This document shows positions 6,599 through 14,423 of a stretch of DNA of 14,463 nucleotides, one piece after another. The translations under genes and the position numbers were made by a program. Numbering within the stretch: position 1 is the first letter of the stretch; every line of letters starts with the position of its first letter. The DNA comes from Bacillota bacterium (lineage in GTDB: Bacteria; Bacillota_E; Symbiobacteriia; Symbiobacteriales; Symbiobacteriaceae), in the NCBI GenBank assembly GCA_003242675.1, contig QGVE01000063.1, positions 1 through 14,463 on the forward strand. The letters run 5' to 3'. The notes beneath the pieces were generated by a model. The model made no database searches and had not been told where the DNA came from. It was given only the letters and a program-made list of their open reading frames with translations.

Positions 6599-8473
6599 AT
6601 GCGTGTCCGCTTGCTGAGTCGCCTGAACATCTATGGCAAGGTCCTCGTGTCGCCCGTCATCGTCCTCCTGCTGCTCGTCGCGATCGGGATCCAGAGCTAC
6701 ACGTCGCTGCGGGAGACCGCTTCGGCGGTGGACCGGCTCGCCGCGGCCGACGCGCTGGTCGAGGGCAGCCGCGCGGTCCAGGCCGATCTGCTGCGGCAGC
6801 TGGCCTACATCCGGGACTACATCCTCTTCGCGGATCAGGCGTCGCTGGACAGCGTGGAGGCGGCGCAGGCGAGCGTCCGGGCCACGCTGGAGCGCCTGGT
6901 GGAGGTCGCCCCGACGGACGACCTCCGGGAGCGCTACCGCCAGATCCAGGCGGAGCACGAGCAGTACGGCGCGATCCTCGAGGCGGTGGCGGCCGAGGTG
7001 CGGTGGGGGGCCGCGCAGCAGGCCGCACAGAAGCTTCGTTCGCAGGCCGTGTCGCACATGGAGACCATGCTCCAGGCGATCGATCAGATCATCGATGAGG
7101 TCAGCCGGAGCGCAGACGATACCCGGACCCGCCTGCGTTCCGATGCGGAGACGATGCGGGTCGCGCTGCTGGCCGCGCTGGGCGTCGCCCTGGTGGTCGG
7201 GGTGGTCCTGGCGGTCCTTGTGGCGCGGCGGATCGTGAAGCCGATCTACGGCCTCGCTGACGCCGCCCAGCGGATGGCGGGGGGCGATCTCAGCGTCGGC
7301 GCGCTGCCGGTGACCTCCCGCGACGAGATCGGGCGGCTGACCGAGGCGTTCAATGCGATGCTCGCCAGCGTGCAGGAAGTGGTGCGCGGCATCCAGAGCG
7401 CCTCGCAGTCCGTCTTCAGCGCGTCCGGGCAGCTGTCGGCCGCAGCCGACCAGGCCGCCCGGGCCGCGACGGACTCGTCCGAGGCGATCACCCAGGTGGC
7501 GGCCGGAAGCGCCGAACAGGCGTCTGCAACGGCCCAGGCGAACTCGCTGGCCGAGGAGCTCCGGGACGCGATCCAGCAGATCGCGGAGAGCGCCGGCAGC
7601 GTGGCTGCGGAGGTGACTGCGGCGGCAGCCCGCCAGCAGGAGGTGGCGCGCGAGCTGGACGAGATGACCCAGATTGCGACGGAGACGGCGCAGGTGTCGG
7701 CGCAGACGGAGCAGCGGGCGTGGGCCGCGGCCGAGGTGGTGGCGCAGGCCCTCTTCGAGCTGGAAGAGGCGGGCAAGGAGGTCGGGCGGTCCGCGGACCG
7801 CATCCAGGAGCTGAACCGTCTGTCGGAGCAGGTGGGATCGATCACCGGCGCCATCTCCGCCATCGCCGAACAGACCAACCTGCTGGCCCTGAACGCGGCG
7901 ATCGAGGCGGCGCGGGCGGGCGAGTACGGCCGCGGGTTCGCGGTGGTGGCGGACGAGGTGCGGAAGCTGGCCGAGCAGTCGGCTTCCTCGGCCCGGGAGA
8001 TCGCGGAGCTCATCCGCACCATCCAGGCGGGCATCGGCGAGGCGGTGAAGGCGATGGACCAGGGCACGAAGCGGCTGGCGGCGAGCAACCAGCTGGCTGC
8101 GCAGGCGGGCTCGTCCCTGGAGGAGATCCTCAGCGCGGTGCAGAAGGCGGCGGACGAGGCGAAGCGCATCGCGGAAAAGGCCGGGAAGGTACGGGAGCAG
8201 GCGGCCGCGGCGGTGGAGACGTTCAACAACGTGGCCGCGATGACGCAGGAGAACACGGCGATGAGCGAGGAGATGGCGGCGAGCGTGGCGGAGGTCACGG
8301 AGGCCGTGAACCGCATCGCCCGGCTGGCGGAGGAGAACGCCGCCGCCGCGGAGGAGGTTTCGGCGTCGGTGGAGGAGCTGACGGCGTCGGCGGAGCAGGT
8401 GGCGGCGTCGGCGCAGGCCCTGAAGCGCACGGCCGGCGAGCTGCAGGAGAGCGTCGGGCGGTTCCGGCTGTAA
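6599..8473 (+). CDS. Methyl-accepting chemotaxis protein with four-helix-bundle-type sensor, HAMP and signalling domain
   Basis: A membrane chemoreceptor (624 aa) that passes stimulus information to the CheA/CheW kinase complex. ATG 6599 is chosen because GGGAGGAG at 6586-6593 precedes it; an in-frame ATG at 6584 lies before that site. Transmembrane helix 1 spans about residues 15-31. An extracellular all-helical sensor of roughly 155 residues, 4HB-like and without a PAS/Cache pattern, follows. Helix 2 is 188-208 and HAMP about 210-264 (RRIVKPI...MAGGDLS...[13 protein letters not shown]). The long coiled-coil carries the hallmark tip near 424-460 ([18 protein letters not shown], then [18 protein letters not shown]). 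No C-terminal NWETF-type tether is present. It is a single-gene unit between its own promoter and terminator. The ligand is unknown. Confidence 0.93.
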   Translation: MRVRLLSRLNIYGKVLVSPVIVLLLLVAIGIQSYTSLRETASAVDRLAAADALVEGSRAVQADLLRQLAYIRDYILFADQASLDSVEAAQASVRATLERLVEVAPTDDLRERYRQIQAEHEQYGAILEAVAAEVRWGAAQQAAQKLRSQAVSHMETMLQAIDQIIDEVSRSADDTRTRLRSDAETMRVALLAALGVALVVGVVLAVLVARRIVKPIYGLADAAQRMAGGDLSVGALPVTSRDEIGRLTEAFNAMLASVQEVVRGIQSASQSVFSASGQLSAAADQAARAATDSSEAITQVAAGSAEQASATAQANSLAEELRDAIQQIAESAGSVAAEVTAAAARQQEVARELDEMTQIATETAQVSAQTEQRAWAAAEVVAQALFELEEAGKEVGRSADRIQELNRLSEQVGSITGAISAIAEQTNLLALNAAIEAARAGEYGRGFAVVADEVRKLAEQSASSAREIAELIRTIQAGIGEAVKAMDQGTKRLAASNQLAAQAGSSLEEILSAVQKAADEAKRIAEKAGKVREQAAAAVETFNNVAAMTQENTAMSEEMAASVAEVTEAVNRIARLAEENAAAAEEVSASVEELTASAEQVAASAQALKRTAGELQESVGRFRL

Positions 8474-8503
8474 GGCCCGGTGGCAGAGCCCCCGGGCCCT
8501 TTG
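8474..8503 (+). terminator. Probable terminator after the MCP gene
   Basis: GGCCCGG (8474-8480) pairs with CCGGGCC (8492-8498) around an 11-base loop, followed by CTTTG. It directly abuts the stop codon. The U-tract is short. Confidence 0.55.
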
Positions 8504-8548
8504 CGCGGCCGCCGGCGGCGGGGGACTGGGCCCGGTGTCCGGCCGGGA

Positions 8549-8578
8549 TTGACGCTGCTCGCGGCGAGGGGATACACT
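8549..8578 (+). promoter_or_regulatory. Candidate sigma-A promoter for tatC
   Basis: TTGACG (8549-8554, 5 of 6) and TACACT (8573-8578, 4 of 6) with an 18-base spacer lie about 55 bases before the start codon. Confidence 0.5.
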
Positions 8579-8634
8579 TCAGGGGTGAGCGGTAGCGGCG
8601 GAAGCCCGAAGTCGCGCAGGGGGAGTGGGGCGGA

Positions 8635-9351
8635 ATGCAGGACAAAGAGCTGACCCTGGTGGAGCACCTGACCGAGCTGCGGCAGCGCATCATCAAGTCG
8701 CTGATCGCGCTCGCCGCCGGCTTCTTCGTCGCCGTGTTCCTCTCCCAGCCCGTCTTCAAAGCCATCCTGGACCAGGCGAGGGCGGACGGCGTGCAGCTGA
8801 TCCAATACACCTACGCCGACACGTTCCTCACCCAGATCAAGCTCTCGCTGATCCTGGGAGTCGTGCTGGCGTTCCCGGTCGTGCTCTACCAGGCCATCGC
8901 CTTCATCCTGCCGGCCCTGAGGCCCGAGGAGAAGCGGATCCTGTTCATCGGCCTGCCCTTCGGCGCTGGGCTGTTCCTGGCGGGCTGGGCGTTCGGCTGG
9001 TTCGTCGTCGTCCCCATCACGAAGCAGTTCTTCCAGTCGATGGCCCTGGGGAATGAGGTGGCCGTGGCGATCACGCCCAGCGCCTACCTGTCGTTCGTCC
9101 TCGGCATCTGCAACCCGCTGGGCATCGCGTTCGAGCTGCCGCTGGTGGTGCTGATCCTGGCGCGGATCGGCCTGGTGACCTACCAGGGCCTGGCCCGGGT
9201 GCGCAAGTACGCCTTCCTCGCCCTGATGATCCTGGCCGCCGTGCTGTCGCCGCCCGACGTGATCTCGATGATCATCTTCCTGGTGCCCCTCTATGGGCTT
9301 TACGAGTTCGCGATCCTCCTGGCCCGCTGGGCCGCGCCGAAGAACCCGTAG
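8635..9351 (+). CDS. tatC: Sec-independent (twin-arginine) translocase subunit TatC
   Basis: A polytopic membrane protein (238 aa, normal length) that recognises RR signal peptides and, with TatA-type subunits, exports folded proteins. The N-terminus has the signature LVEHLTELRQRI, including the family's conserved Glu. Six hydrophobic helices can be followed, among them FELPLVVLILARIGLV, and the late motif RKYAFLALMILAAVLSPPD followed by VPLYGLYE. ATG 8635 follows a purine-rich GGGGGAG site (about 8620-8626). Many Firmicutes keep tatA beside tatC; here no tatA/tatB lies on either side, so the partner must be encoded elsewhere. The upstream promoter and downstream hairpin suggest a monocistronic unit. 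Confidence 0.93.
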   Translation: MQDKELTLVEHLTELRQRIIKSLIALAAGFFVAVFLSQPVFKAILDQARADGVQLIQYTYADTFLTQIKLSLILGVVLAFPVVLYQAIAFILPALRPEEKRILFIGLPFGAGLFLAGWAFGWFVVVPITKQFFQSMALGNEVAVAITPSAYLSFVLGICNPLGIAFELPLVVLILARIGLVTYQGLARVRKYAFLALMILAAVLSPPDVISMIIFLVPLYGLYEFAILLARWAAPKNP

Positions 9352-9384
9352 GCGCACCGGCGGGCCTCTTCTCATCGTGCAAGC

Positions 9385-9405
9385 GCCCCGGCGGCGTGCG
9401 GGGGC
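9385..9405 (+). terminator. Weak hairpin after tatC, possible terminator
   Basis: GCCCC (9385-9389) can pair with GGGGC (9401-9405), flanked by TGCA on both sides; a pyrimidine-rich but T-poor CTTCT follows. A second small hairpin, GCGGG (9431-9435) with CCCGC (9442-9446), precedes the next promoter. Confidence 0.35.
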
Positions 9406-9464
9406 CTTCTGCACCTTCCGCCCGGCCGTTGCGGGGAATTGCCCGCGTTAAAGCAAAAAAGGAC

Positions 9465-9493
9465 TTGACGGGGCGGCGGTTCGCTGGTAAGAT
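9465..9493 (+). promoter_or_regulatory. Sigma-A promoter of the T-box/proC transcript
   Basis: TTGACG (9465-9470, 5 of 6) and TAAGAT (9488-9493, 4 of 6) with the optimal 17-base spacer lie directly upstream of the T-box leader. Transcription should start near 9500. Confidence 0.75.
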
Positions 9494-9509
9494 GCAGGCA
9501 ATACTGAAA

Positions 9510-9779
9510 GGCGAGGATGGGGAGCAGTAGAGCGCACCCTCCGCCGCGCAGAGAGCCCGGGCCCGCCGTGAGGCGGTGCTGAGAGCCCGGGTCGGTGCGA
9601 GCCGCTCGAACCCGCCCCGGAGCCGGCGGCGAAGAGCCGCCCCGGCCTGGCCAGCCGTTAGAGCGGGCCACGGGTCGCAGTGCCCGGCAGAGTGGGCCGC
9701 CGCCAGGCGGCCAATGAAGGTGGTACCGCGGAGGCTCGACGCCCTTCGCCCTTCCGAGAGGATGGGCGAAGGGCGTTTT
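9510..9779 (+). promoter_or_regulatory. T-box riboswitch with proline (CCC) specifier controlling proC
   Basis: The conserved T-box AATGAAGGTGGTACCGCG is at 9713-9730. Stem I closes with GGC 9510-9512 on GCC 9622-9624 and GGGG 9519-9522 on CCCC 9615-9618. The specifier loop has the loop-E pair AGTA (9526-9529) opposite GAA (9608-9610), above which GAGCG (9530-9534) pairs with CGCTC (9603-9607). The triplet straight after GAA is CCC (9611-9613), a proline codon, followed by purine G9614. The antiterminator is canonical: GAAGG 9716-9720 on CCTTC 9743-9747, a seven-base bulge TGGTACC, then GCG on CGC 9740-9742. It competes with the terminator at 9740-9779. Uncharged tRNA-Pro should therefore switch on proC when proline is short; TGGT fits a tRNA with discriminator A. 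Confidence 0.92.
9740..9779 (+). terminator. Regulated intrinsic terminator of the proC T-box
   Basis: CGCCCTTCGCCC (9740-9751) pairs perfectly with GGGCGAAGGGCG (9764-9775) over a 12-base loop, followed by TTTT. Its 5' arm includes CGC and CCTTC needed for the antiterminator, so the two folds exclude each other. Confidence 0.9.
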
Positions 9780-9827
9780 CGTTAGGGCTTCGCCCGGCGA
9801 TCCGGGCAGCGCAAGGCGAAGGAATGT

Positions 9828-9835
9828 GGAGGTGG
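9828..9835 (+). promoter_or_regulatory. Ribosome binding site deciding the proC start
   Basis: GGAGGTGG lies eight bases (counted from GGAGG) before GTG 9841 and downstream of the alternative GTG 9826, so it supports 9841 as the proC start. Confidence 0.6.
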
Positions 9836-9840
9836 AGCGG

Positions 9841-10686
9841 GTGCTTACGGGTCACGTGGGGTTCCTGGGCGCGGGGGCAATCGCCGAGGCCCTCATCCGC
9901 GGCATGCTGGCCGCAGGGGTCGTGCAGCCGGAGCAGGTTCTGGTGAGCAACCGCTCCAACCGGGAGCGGCTGGCCGAACTGAACCGGCGCTACGGCGTGC
10001 GCACCGCGGGCAGTCGGGGCTACGTGGTGGACGTGTGCCAGGTGGTCGTGGTGGCGTGCAAGCCCAAGGACGTCGCCGGGCTGCTGGCCGAGGTGGGCGG
10101 GCGGTTCCGGCCGGGGCAGATCGTGCTTTCGCTGGCCGCCGGGATTCCGACGTCCTACATCGAGGAGCGGGTGCCGGGCGGCGTGATGGTCGTGCGGGCG
10201 ATGCCCAACACCTCCTGCCAGGTGCGGGAGTCGGCGACGGCGATCTGCGCCGGCCGCGCGGCCACGCCCGAGGCGATGCAGCTGGTGGCCGAGATGCTGG
10301 GCAGCGTCGGCCAGGTGTACACGGTGCCCGAGGAGCACATGGACGCCGTGACCGGGCTCTCGGGCAGCGGGCCGGCGTACGTGTACTACATCGTCGAGGC
10401 GATGATCGAGGCGGGTGAGGCGGTGGGCCTCGCCCCGGACGTGGCCCGCGCCCTGACGCTGCAGACGCTCAAGGGCGCGGCCCTGACCCTGGCGCTCACC
10501 GGGGCCGACCCCGCCGTGCTGCGGGAGCAGGTCACGTCGCCCGGCGGCACGACGGCGGCCGGCCTGCAGGTGCTGCGGGAGGCGGGCTTCGCCCAGGCGC
10601 TCGTCCGCGCCATCGTCCGCGCCACCGAGCGGGCCCGGGAGCTCGGGCAGATGCCGCCCCGGGCCGCCACCGCGGGCGGGGACTGA
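9841..10686 (+). CDS. proC: Pyrroline-5-carboxylate reductase
   Basis: This catalyses the last step of proline synthesis, NAD(P)H-dependent reduction of 1-pyrroline-5-carboxylate to L-proline, in the cytoplasm. From GTG 9841 the protein is 281 aa, close to the family's usual 270. It begins with the Rossmann nucleotide loop VGFLGAGAIAEAL (GxGxxA at residues 10-15), continues with CKPKDVAGLL, LAAGIP, and VRAMPNTSCQVRES. The C-terminal dimer and active-site signature is SGSGPAYVYYIVEAMIEAG (from residue 174) with LREQVTSPGGTTAAGLQVL. GTG 9826 would add five residues; the ribosome site favours 9841. It is the only gene behind the proline T-box, and the matching specifier and enzyme support each other. 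A hairpin shared with the convergent amidase gene ends the transcript. Confidence 0.95.
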   Translation: MLTGHVGFLGAGAIAEALIRGMLAAGVVQPEQVLVSNRSNRERLAELNRRYGVRTAGSRGYVVDVCQVVVVACKPKDVAGLLAEVGGRFRPGQIVLSLAAGIPTSYIEERVPGGVMVVRAMPNTSCQVRESATAICAGRAATPEAMQLVAEMLGSVGQVYTVPEEHMDAVTGLSGSGPAYVYYIVEAMIEAGEAVGLAPDVARALTLQTLKGAALTLALTGADPAVLREQVTSPGGTTAAGLQVLREAGFAQALVRAIVRATERARELGQMPPRAATAGGD

Positions 10687-10750
10687 CCGCCGTGCGCAGG
10701 CCAGGCGGGGTCCAGGAGCGGGTCTGCCGGGCCGCCGGCGCAAGCGTGCC

Positions 10751-10777
10751 AAGGGCCGGGGAGCACCCCCGGCCCTT
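10751..10777. terminator. Bidirectional hairpin terminator between proC and the convergent amidase gene
   Basis: AAGGGCCGGGG (10751-10761) pairs with CCCCGGCCCTT (10767-10777) around AGCAC. It sits between two convergent genes, and its right edge touches the minus-strand stop codon (10777-10779). U-tracts are minimal on both sides. Confidence 0.65.
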
Positions 10778-11961
10778 CAGTCGCGCAGGGCCACGAACCA
10801 GTAGATCGTCTTCCGGTCCCAACCCAGGTCGAACGGCACGTGGTACCGGTCCGCCGTGTGGGAGTTGGCCACGGGGTAGCCGCGGCTGTCGAAGCCCGTG
10901 ATCAGGGCGACGTGGGTCATCTTGCCCTTCTCCTCATACCCCACCACGTCGCCCGGCCGCAGGAAGGAGCGGAAGCCCTCCGGCTTGCCGGCGGCGATCC
11001 GCCACACCGTGGCGAAGTCGCCCCTCGCCACCAGGTCGCCCCGTCCCGAGTAGCGCAGGTGCCCGATCAGGCCGTCGGCCCGGGTGAACAGCGGCATCGG
11101 GAGCTTGCCCCCGTAGCGGAGCGCCTGCGAGACGAAGTTCGCGCAGTCGCCGCCCTCGCCCATGTAGTTGCGGAACTTGGGGTTGTACTTGTGTTCGTTG
11201 CCGCAGCCGGCGGCCAGGCCGCAAAACGTGTCGGCGTACTCGACCGCGCTCCGGCGATCGTACGCCCGTGCCAGGGCGGCGACCGGCTTGTGCGGGGCGC
11301 CCTGGGGGCCCGAGGCGCGGGGCCTGGGCAGCTCCGCCGGCACCTCCGTCTCGTCGCCCAGGGGATCGGAGTACCATTCCAGGCCGATCAGCCAGCGCCC
11401 GTCGGCCCCCCGGTGGAGCTCGACGATGTGCCGGCTGCCCACGCCGAAGCGGTTGACCGCCTCCTCCCCCGGGTACTGGTAGCCCAGCTCCAGCGCCTGG
11501 GCGACGTAGAACCGGGCCCGGTCTTCGGTCCGCTTCAGTTCCTTCACCCAGATCTTCGTCTGCGCGTGGACGAAGCGGACGCCGCGCGCCTCCGCCCAGG
11601 CCTTTACGTAGCGGTACTTGCCTTCCTCGTGCTGAAGCGCCCACCGGGCGGTCTTCCGCTCGAGCAGAAAGTCTTCCTCCAGAGGCGGGCCTTCCCAGCC
11701 CGTCAGGAACCGCTGGGCGCGGCGCTCGTAGATCTCCCGCAGCCGGGCCGGGAAGTCCGGCGTTTCCGCCGCGGGAGGGGCGTGCGGCTCTTCTGGCCGG
11801 GGCTCCTGCGCCGCCCCGTCGGGCGGGGCCGCCGGGGCCGCCGCGGCCGCCGCACCGGCCGCGGCCCGGCGCGCCGGCCGGCCGCCGGAAGGCAGGGGCA
11901 GCCCGGCCAGGATGGTGGCGAGAACCAGGGTGTGGAGGAACGGGCGGTACCGCCGCTTCAT
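10777..11961 (-). CDS. Exported protein with C-terminal Amidase_6 (NlpC/P60-like) domain
   Basis: A predicted secreted wall-active cysteine hydrolase of 394 aa. Residues 1-27 look like a signal peptide (KRRYRPFLHTLVLATILAG). An Ala/Pro/Glu-rich low-complexity linker follows to about residue 70, then a charged helical middle region I do not recognise. The C-terminal part from about 230 matches the putative amidase domain: YDRRSAVEYAD, NPKF..Y, GGDCANFVSQALRYGG with nucleophile candidate Cys273, GDVVGYEEKGKMTHVALITG with His350, and ANSHTADRYH with His368. ATG 11961 is preferred (GTG 11964 is adjacent); GAGGG precedes it. It is divergent from sleB, and a sigma-G-like promoter lies upstream, so forespore expression is plausible. 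The exact bond cleaved is unknown. Confidence 0.82.
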   Translation of the reverse strand: MKRRYRPFLHTLVLATILAGLPLPSGGRPARRAAAGAAAAAAPAAPPDGAAQEPRPEEPHAPPAAETPDFPARLREIYERRAQRFLTGWEGPPLEEDFLLERKTARWALQHEEGKYRYVKAWAEARGVRFVHAQTKIWVKELKRTEDRARFYVAQALELGYQYPGEEAVNRFGVGSRHIVELHRGADGRWLIGLEWYSDPLGDETEVPAELPRPRASGPQGAPHKPVAALARAYDRRSAVEYADTFCGLAAGCGNEHKYNPKFRNYMGEGGDCANFVSQALRYGGKLPMPLFTRADGLIGHLRYSGRGDLVARGDFATVWRIAAGKPEGFRSFLRPGDVVGYEEKGKMTHVALITGFDSRGYPVANSHTADRYHVPFDLGWDRKTIYWFVALRD

Positions 11962-12025
11962 CACCGCGATCCCTCACTCTGAGCCATCGTTGTGGCTGCC
12001 GCCAGTCGGGCTGGCATCCGTGCTC

Positions 12026-12056
12026 TATTCTGTCCACCGGCCTCGGGGCCTGTGCA
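12026..12056 (-). promoter_or_regulatory. Candidate sigma-G (forespore) promoter of the amidase gene
   Basis: On the minus strand, TGCACA (12056-12051) and CAGAATA (12032-12026) are separated by 18 bases. Against the sigma-G pattern GHATR - 17/18 - CATNHTA this is 4 of 5 and 6 of 7. Transcription would start near 12019, about 58 bases before the start codon; a small hairpin (GCCAG/CTGGC, 12001-12015) would lie at the mRNA 5' end. Confidence 0.45.
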
Positions 12057-12085
12057 TCCTTTTTCTGTCACCTCGGCCCAGCCGC

Positions 12086-12115
12086 CACATAGACGCGATC
12101 GGCGCGGGAAGACTA
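12086..12115 (+). promoter_or_regulatory. Weak candidate sigma-G promoter of sleB-ypeB
   Basis: CACATA (12086-12091) and AAGACTA (12109-12115) are 17 bases apart, matching sigma-G elements at 4 of 5 and 5 of 7. In Bacillus subtilis sleB-ypeB is expressed in the forespore under sigma-G, which is why the match is noted. Confidence 0.3.
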
Positions 12116-12132
12116 GGAATCACCAGGCGAAC

Positions 12133-12162
12133 CGCGCGGCCGGCGGTGCAGGCCGGCGCGCG
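12133..12162. other. Stable hairpin in the sleB leader
   Basis: CGCGC (12133-12137) and GCCGGC (12139-12144) pair with GCCGGC (12152-12157) and GCGCG (12158-12162), with G12138 bulged and loop GGTGCAG. This gives 11 base pairs between the candidate promoter and the sleB ribosome site. Its role is unknown. Confidence 0.5.
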
Positions 12163-12226
12163 AGGGCGCAGGTGAAGGGTCGCCGCGCCGCGGTGGCCGA
12201 ATGCGGAGACGGACGGAGGGTCCGAG

Positions 12227-12922
12227 GTGCGCAGGAAAGCCGCTATCCCCTTGATCCTGTTGGTGCTGATCACGCTGGCTGTCGGGAGCCTCCTGCCCCG
12301 CGGTCAGGGGCAGGCGGAGGCCGCCGCCCGGCCGACCCTGCGCCGGGGAGCTACGGGCGACGCGGTGCGGGAAGTGCAGCAGCGGCTGAAGGACTGGGGC
12401 TACTACGAGGGGCCGGTGGACGGCCAGTTCGGCCCCCTGACGGAGAAGGCCGTGCGCTTCTTCCAGTCGCGGAATGGGCTCACCGTGGACGGCGTCGTGG
12501 GCCCCCAGACGTGGGCCGCGCTCGGGTACGGCGGCGGGGCGGCGGCCGCGGCCGGGCCGGAACGCCCGGGCGTGAACATCGACCTGCTGGCGCGGGTCGT
12601 GCGGGCCGAGGCGGAGGCGGAGCCCTACGAGGGGAAGGTCGCGGTGGCGGCCGTGCTGCTCAACCGCGTGGCCGACCCCCGCTTTCCGAAGACCCTGGAG
12701 GGCGTCATCTACGAGCCGTACGCCTTCGAGTCCGTGGCCAACGGGCGCATCTACCAGAGCCCGCCCACGGCGGAAGACCTGCGGGCGGCCCGGGACGCCG
12801 TCAACGGCTGGGATCCGACCTACGGCGCCGTGTTCTTCTGGAACCCGAACAAGCCGGTTTCCTCCTGGGTCTGGACGCGCACGATCATCACGCAGATCGG
12901 CAACCACGTCTTCGCCCGCTGA
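12227..12922 (+). CDS. sleB: Spore cortex-lytic enzyme SleB (peptidoglycan-binding plus hydrolase domain)
   Basis: A lytic transglycosylase that degrades muramic-lactam-containing cortex peptidoglycan during germination, exported by the forespore. GTG 12227 (231 aa) follows GGAGGG at 12215-12220. Residues 1-34 are a signal peptide (IPLILLVLITLAVGSLL, cleavage near AEAAA). Residues 38-99 are a PG_binding_1 repeat (LRRGATGDAVREVQQRL, then GPVDGQFGPLTEKAVRFFQ and GVVGPQTWAAL). The Hydrolase_2 domain begins near 117, with RAEAEAEPYEGKVAVAAVLL; Glu128 aligns with the family's catalytic Glu. NRVADPRFP, FESVANGRIYQSPP, and GAVFFWNP follow as in SleB. ypeB lies 54 bases downstream, the classical pair. 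Confidence 0.93.
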   Translation: MRRKAAIPLILLVLITLAVGSLLPRGQGQAEAAARPTLRRGATGDAVREVQQRLKDWGYYEGPVDGQFGPLTEKAVRFFQSRNGLTVDGVVGPQTWAALGYGGGAAAAAGPERPGVNIDLLARVVRAEAEAEPYEGKVAVAAVLLNRVADPRFPKTLEGVIYEPYAFESVANGRIYQSPPTAEDLRAARDAVNGWDPTYGAVFFWNPNKPVSSWVWTRTIITQIGNHVFAR

Positions 12923-12976
12923 GCGCGAGGGCGCATCACGGGCCGGGAGCAGGCGGCTGGAGAAGGAGGGATCGCG

Positions 12977-14377
12977 ATGCGGCGGCGTTGGGTCGCGGGG
13001 GTCATCGCCGGCCTCTTGGCGGCCGGCCTGCTGGCGGTGTGGGGCGCGTGGACGGCGCACCTCCAGCGGCAGGTCCGGGCCCTCGCTTCGGAGCTGGAGG
13101 TCGAGCGGCAGCGCAATTTCGCGGAGATGATCAGCCACGTCGAGGCCATGCGCGGGCTGATGGGCAAGAGCCTCGCGGCCGGGTCCACCCGGCAGAACGC
13201 CCTCTACATGGGGGAGGTCTACCGCCGGGCGAGCCTGGCGGCGGCGAACTTCATGGCGCTGCCGCTGCCCGAGGAGCTGGGCGCGGCCACCGGCAAGTTC
13301 CTGAACCAGATCGGCGACTTCGCCTACAGCGTGGTGCGGAACGAGGCGGCAGGACGGGCGATGGACGAAAGCCAGCGGGCGGAGCTTGCCCGGCTCTACC
13401 AGACCGCCAGCGACCTCACGGCGACCTTGCGGGAGGCGGGTAAGTCCGCCGTGAACGAGGGGTTCCGCTTCGCCCGGGCCGGAGCCGGGCTCTCCGACCT
13501 GTTCACGGCGTGGCGGCAGCGCGGGGCCGGCAGGGACCCGCTGCAGGGCCAGGCGGCGAAGCACCTGCTCCCGCCGGGGCTGGACCAGATGGGCGCCCAG
13601 ATGGACCAGATGCCGGTCCTGGTCTACGACGGCCCCTTCTCCGATCACCTGGAGGAGCGGACGCCGGCCATGGGCGGCCCGGCGATCACGCCGGAGGAGG
13701 CGAAGGCGAAGGCCCTGGCGTACCTGCCCGAGGGGATCACGGCCGACGTGCTGGAGGTGGGCGAGCGGAACGGGCGGCTGCCGGTCTACGCCGTGCGGCT
13801 TGCGCCGGGCGGGGGACGGCCCGCCGCGGCGGTGGACCTCTCCCGGGAAGGCGGCCACCTGGTGTCCTACATCAATGCCCGCCCGGCGGGCGAGCCCCGG
13901 CTCACGCTGGAGGAGGCCCGGGAGGCCGGGCTGGCCTATCTCGCCGCCCACGGCTGGACGGAGATGGAGCCCACCTACGGCGAGGTGGCCGGCGGCTTCG
14001 CCACGGTGCAGTACGTGTACGCCCCCGGGGGCGTGCGGATCTACCCGGACCAGGTGAAGGTGCGCATCGCCCTCGACAGCGGCGAGGTGGTCGGGGTGGA
14101 CGCCCGCAGCTACGTGATGTCGCACCGGGAGCGCGGCGGCCTGACCCCGGCGGTCACCCGGGAGCAGGCCCGGGCGGCCGTCAACCCGGAGCTGCAGGTG
14201 GAGGAGGCCCGGCTGGCCCTGATCCCGACGGAAGCCGGGGACGGCGAGGTGCTGTGCTGGGAGTTCCGCGGCACGCTCGGGGGAGACACGTACCTGGTCT
14301 ACGTGAACGCCCACACCGGCCTGGAGGAGCGGATCCTGCAGATGCTGATCACGGAAAACGGCACGCTGGCGCTCTGA
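12977..14377 (+). CDS. ypeB: Germination protein YpeB
   Basis: The partner that SleB needs for accumulation and stability in the spore; the two depend on each other in Bacillus. ATG 12977 (466 aa, near the usual 450) follows AAGGAGGG at 12963-12970. Residues about 5-25 form an uncleaved N-terminal membrane anchor. A helical region to about 190 includes RQRNFAEMISHVEAMRGLMGK and the Tyr/Arg-rich segment typical of the family. The hallmark VLVYDGPFSDH is at 214-224. The C-terminal half holds PepSY/YpeB repeats: ITPEEAKAKALAYLPEG, LTLEEAREAGLAYLAAHG, and the last from about 393 (TREQARAAVNPELQVEEARLAL) ending TYLVYVNAHTGLEERILQ. Cotranscription with sleB is likely, since no terminator is seen in the 54-base gap. 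Confidence 0.93.
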   Translation: MRRRWVAGVIAGLLAAGLLAVWGAWTAHLQRQVRALASELEVERQRNFAEMISHVEAMRGLMGKSLAAGSTRQNALYMGEVYRRASLAAANFMALPLPEELGAATGKFLNQIGDFAYSVVRNEAAGRAMDESQRAELARLYQTASDLTATLREAGKSAVNEGFRFARAGAGLSDLFTAWRQRGAGRDPLQGQAAKHLLPPGLDQMGAQMDQMPVLVYDGPFSDHLEERTPAMGGPAITPEEAKAKALAYLPEGITADVLEVGERNGRLPVYAVRLAPGGGRPAAAVDLSREGGHLVSYINARPAGEPRLTLEEAREAGLAYLAAHGWTEMEPTYGEVAGGFATVQYVYAPGGVRIYPDQVKVRIALDSGEVVGVDARSYVMSHRERGGLTPAVTREQARAAVNPELQVEEARLALIPTEAGDGEVLCWEFRGTLGGDTYLVYVNAHTGLEERILQMLITENGTLAL

Positions 14378-14423
14378 CCAGTTCCCGGGCGCAACGGGGT
14401 GCCGCAGTCTCACGGGGTCGCCG

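Noticed and set aside
7246..9414. Minus-strand open frame of 722 codons opposite the MCP and tatC
   Set aside because: Shadow of third-position GC bias; the Ser/Ala-rich part is the antisense of the MCP coiled coil.
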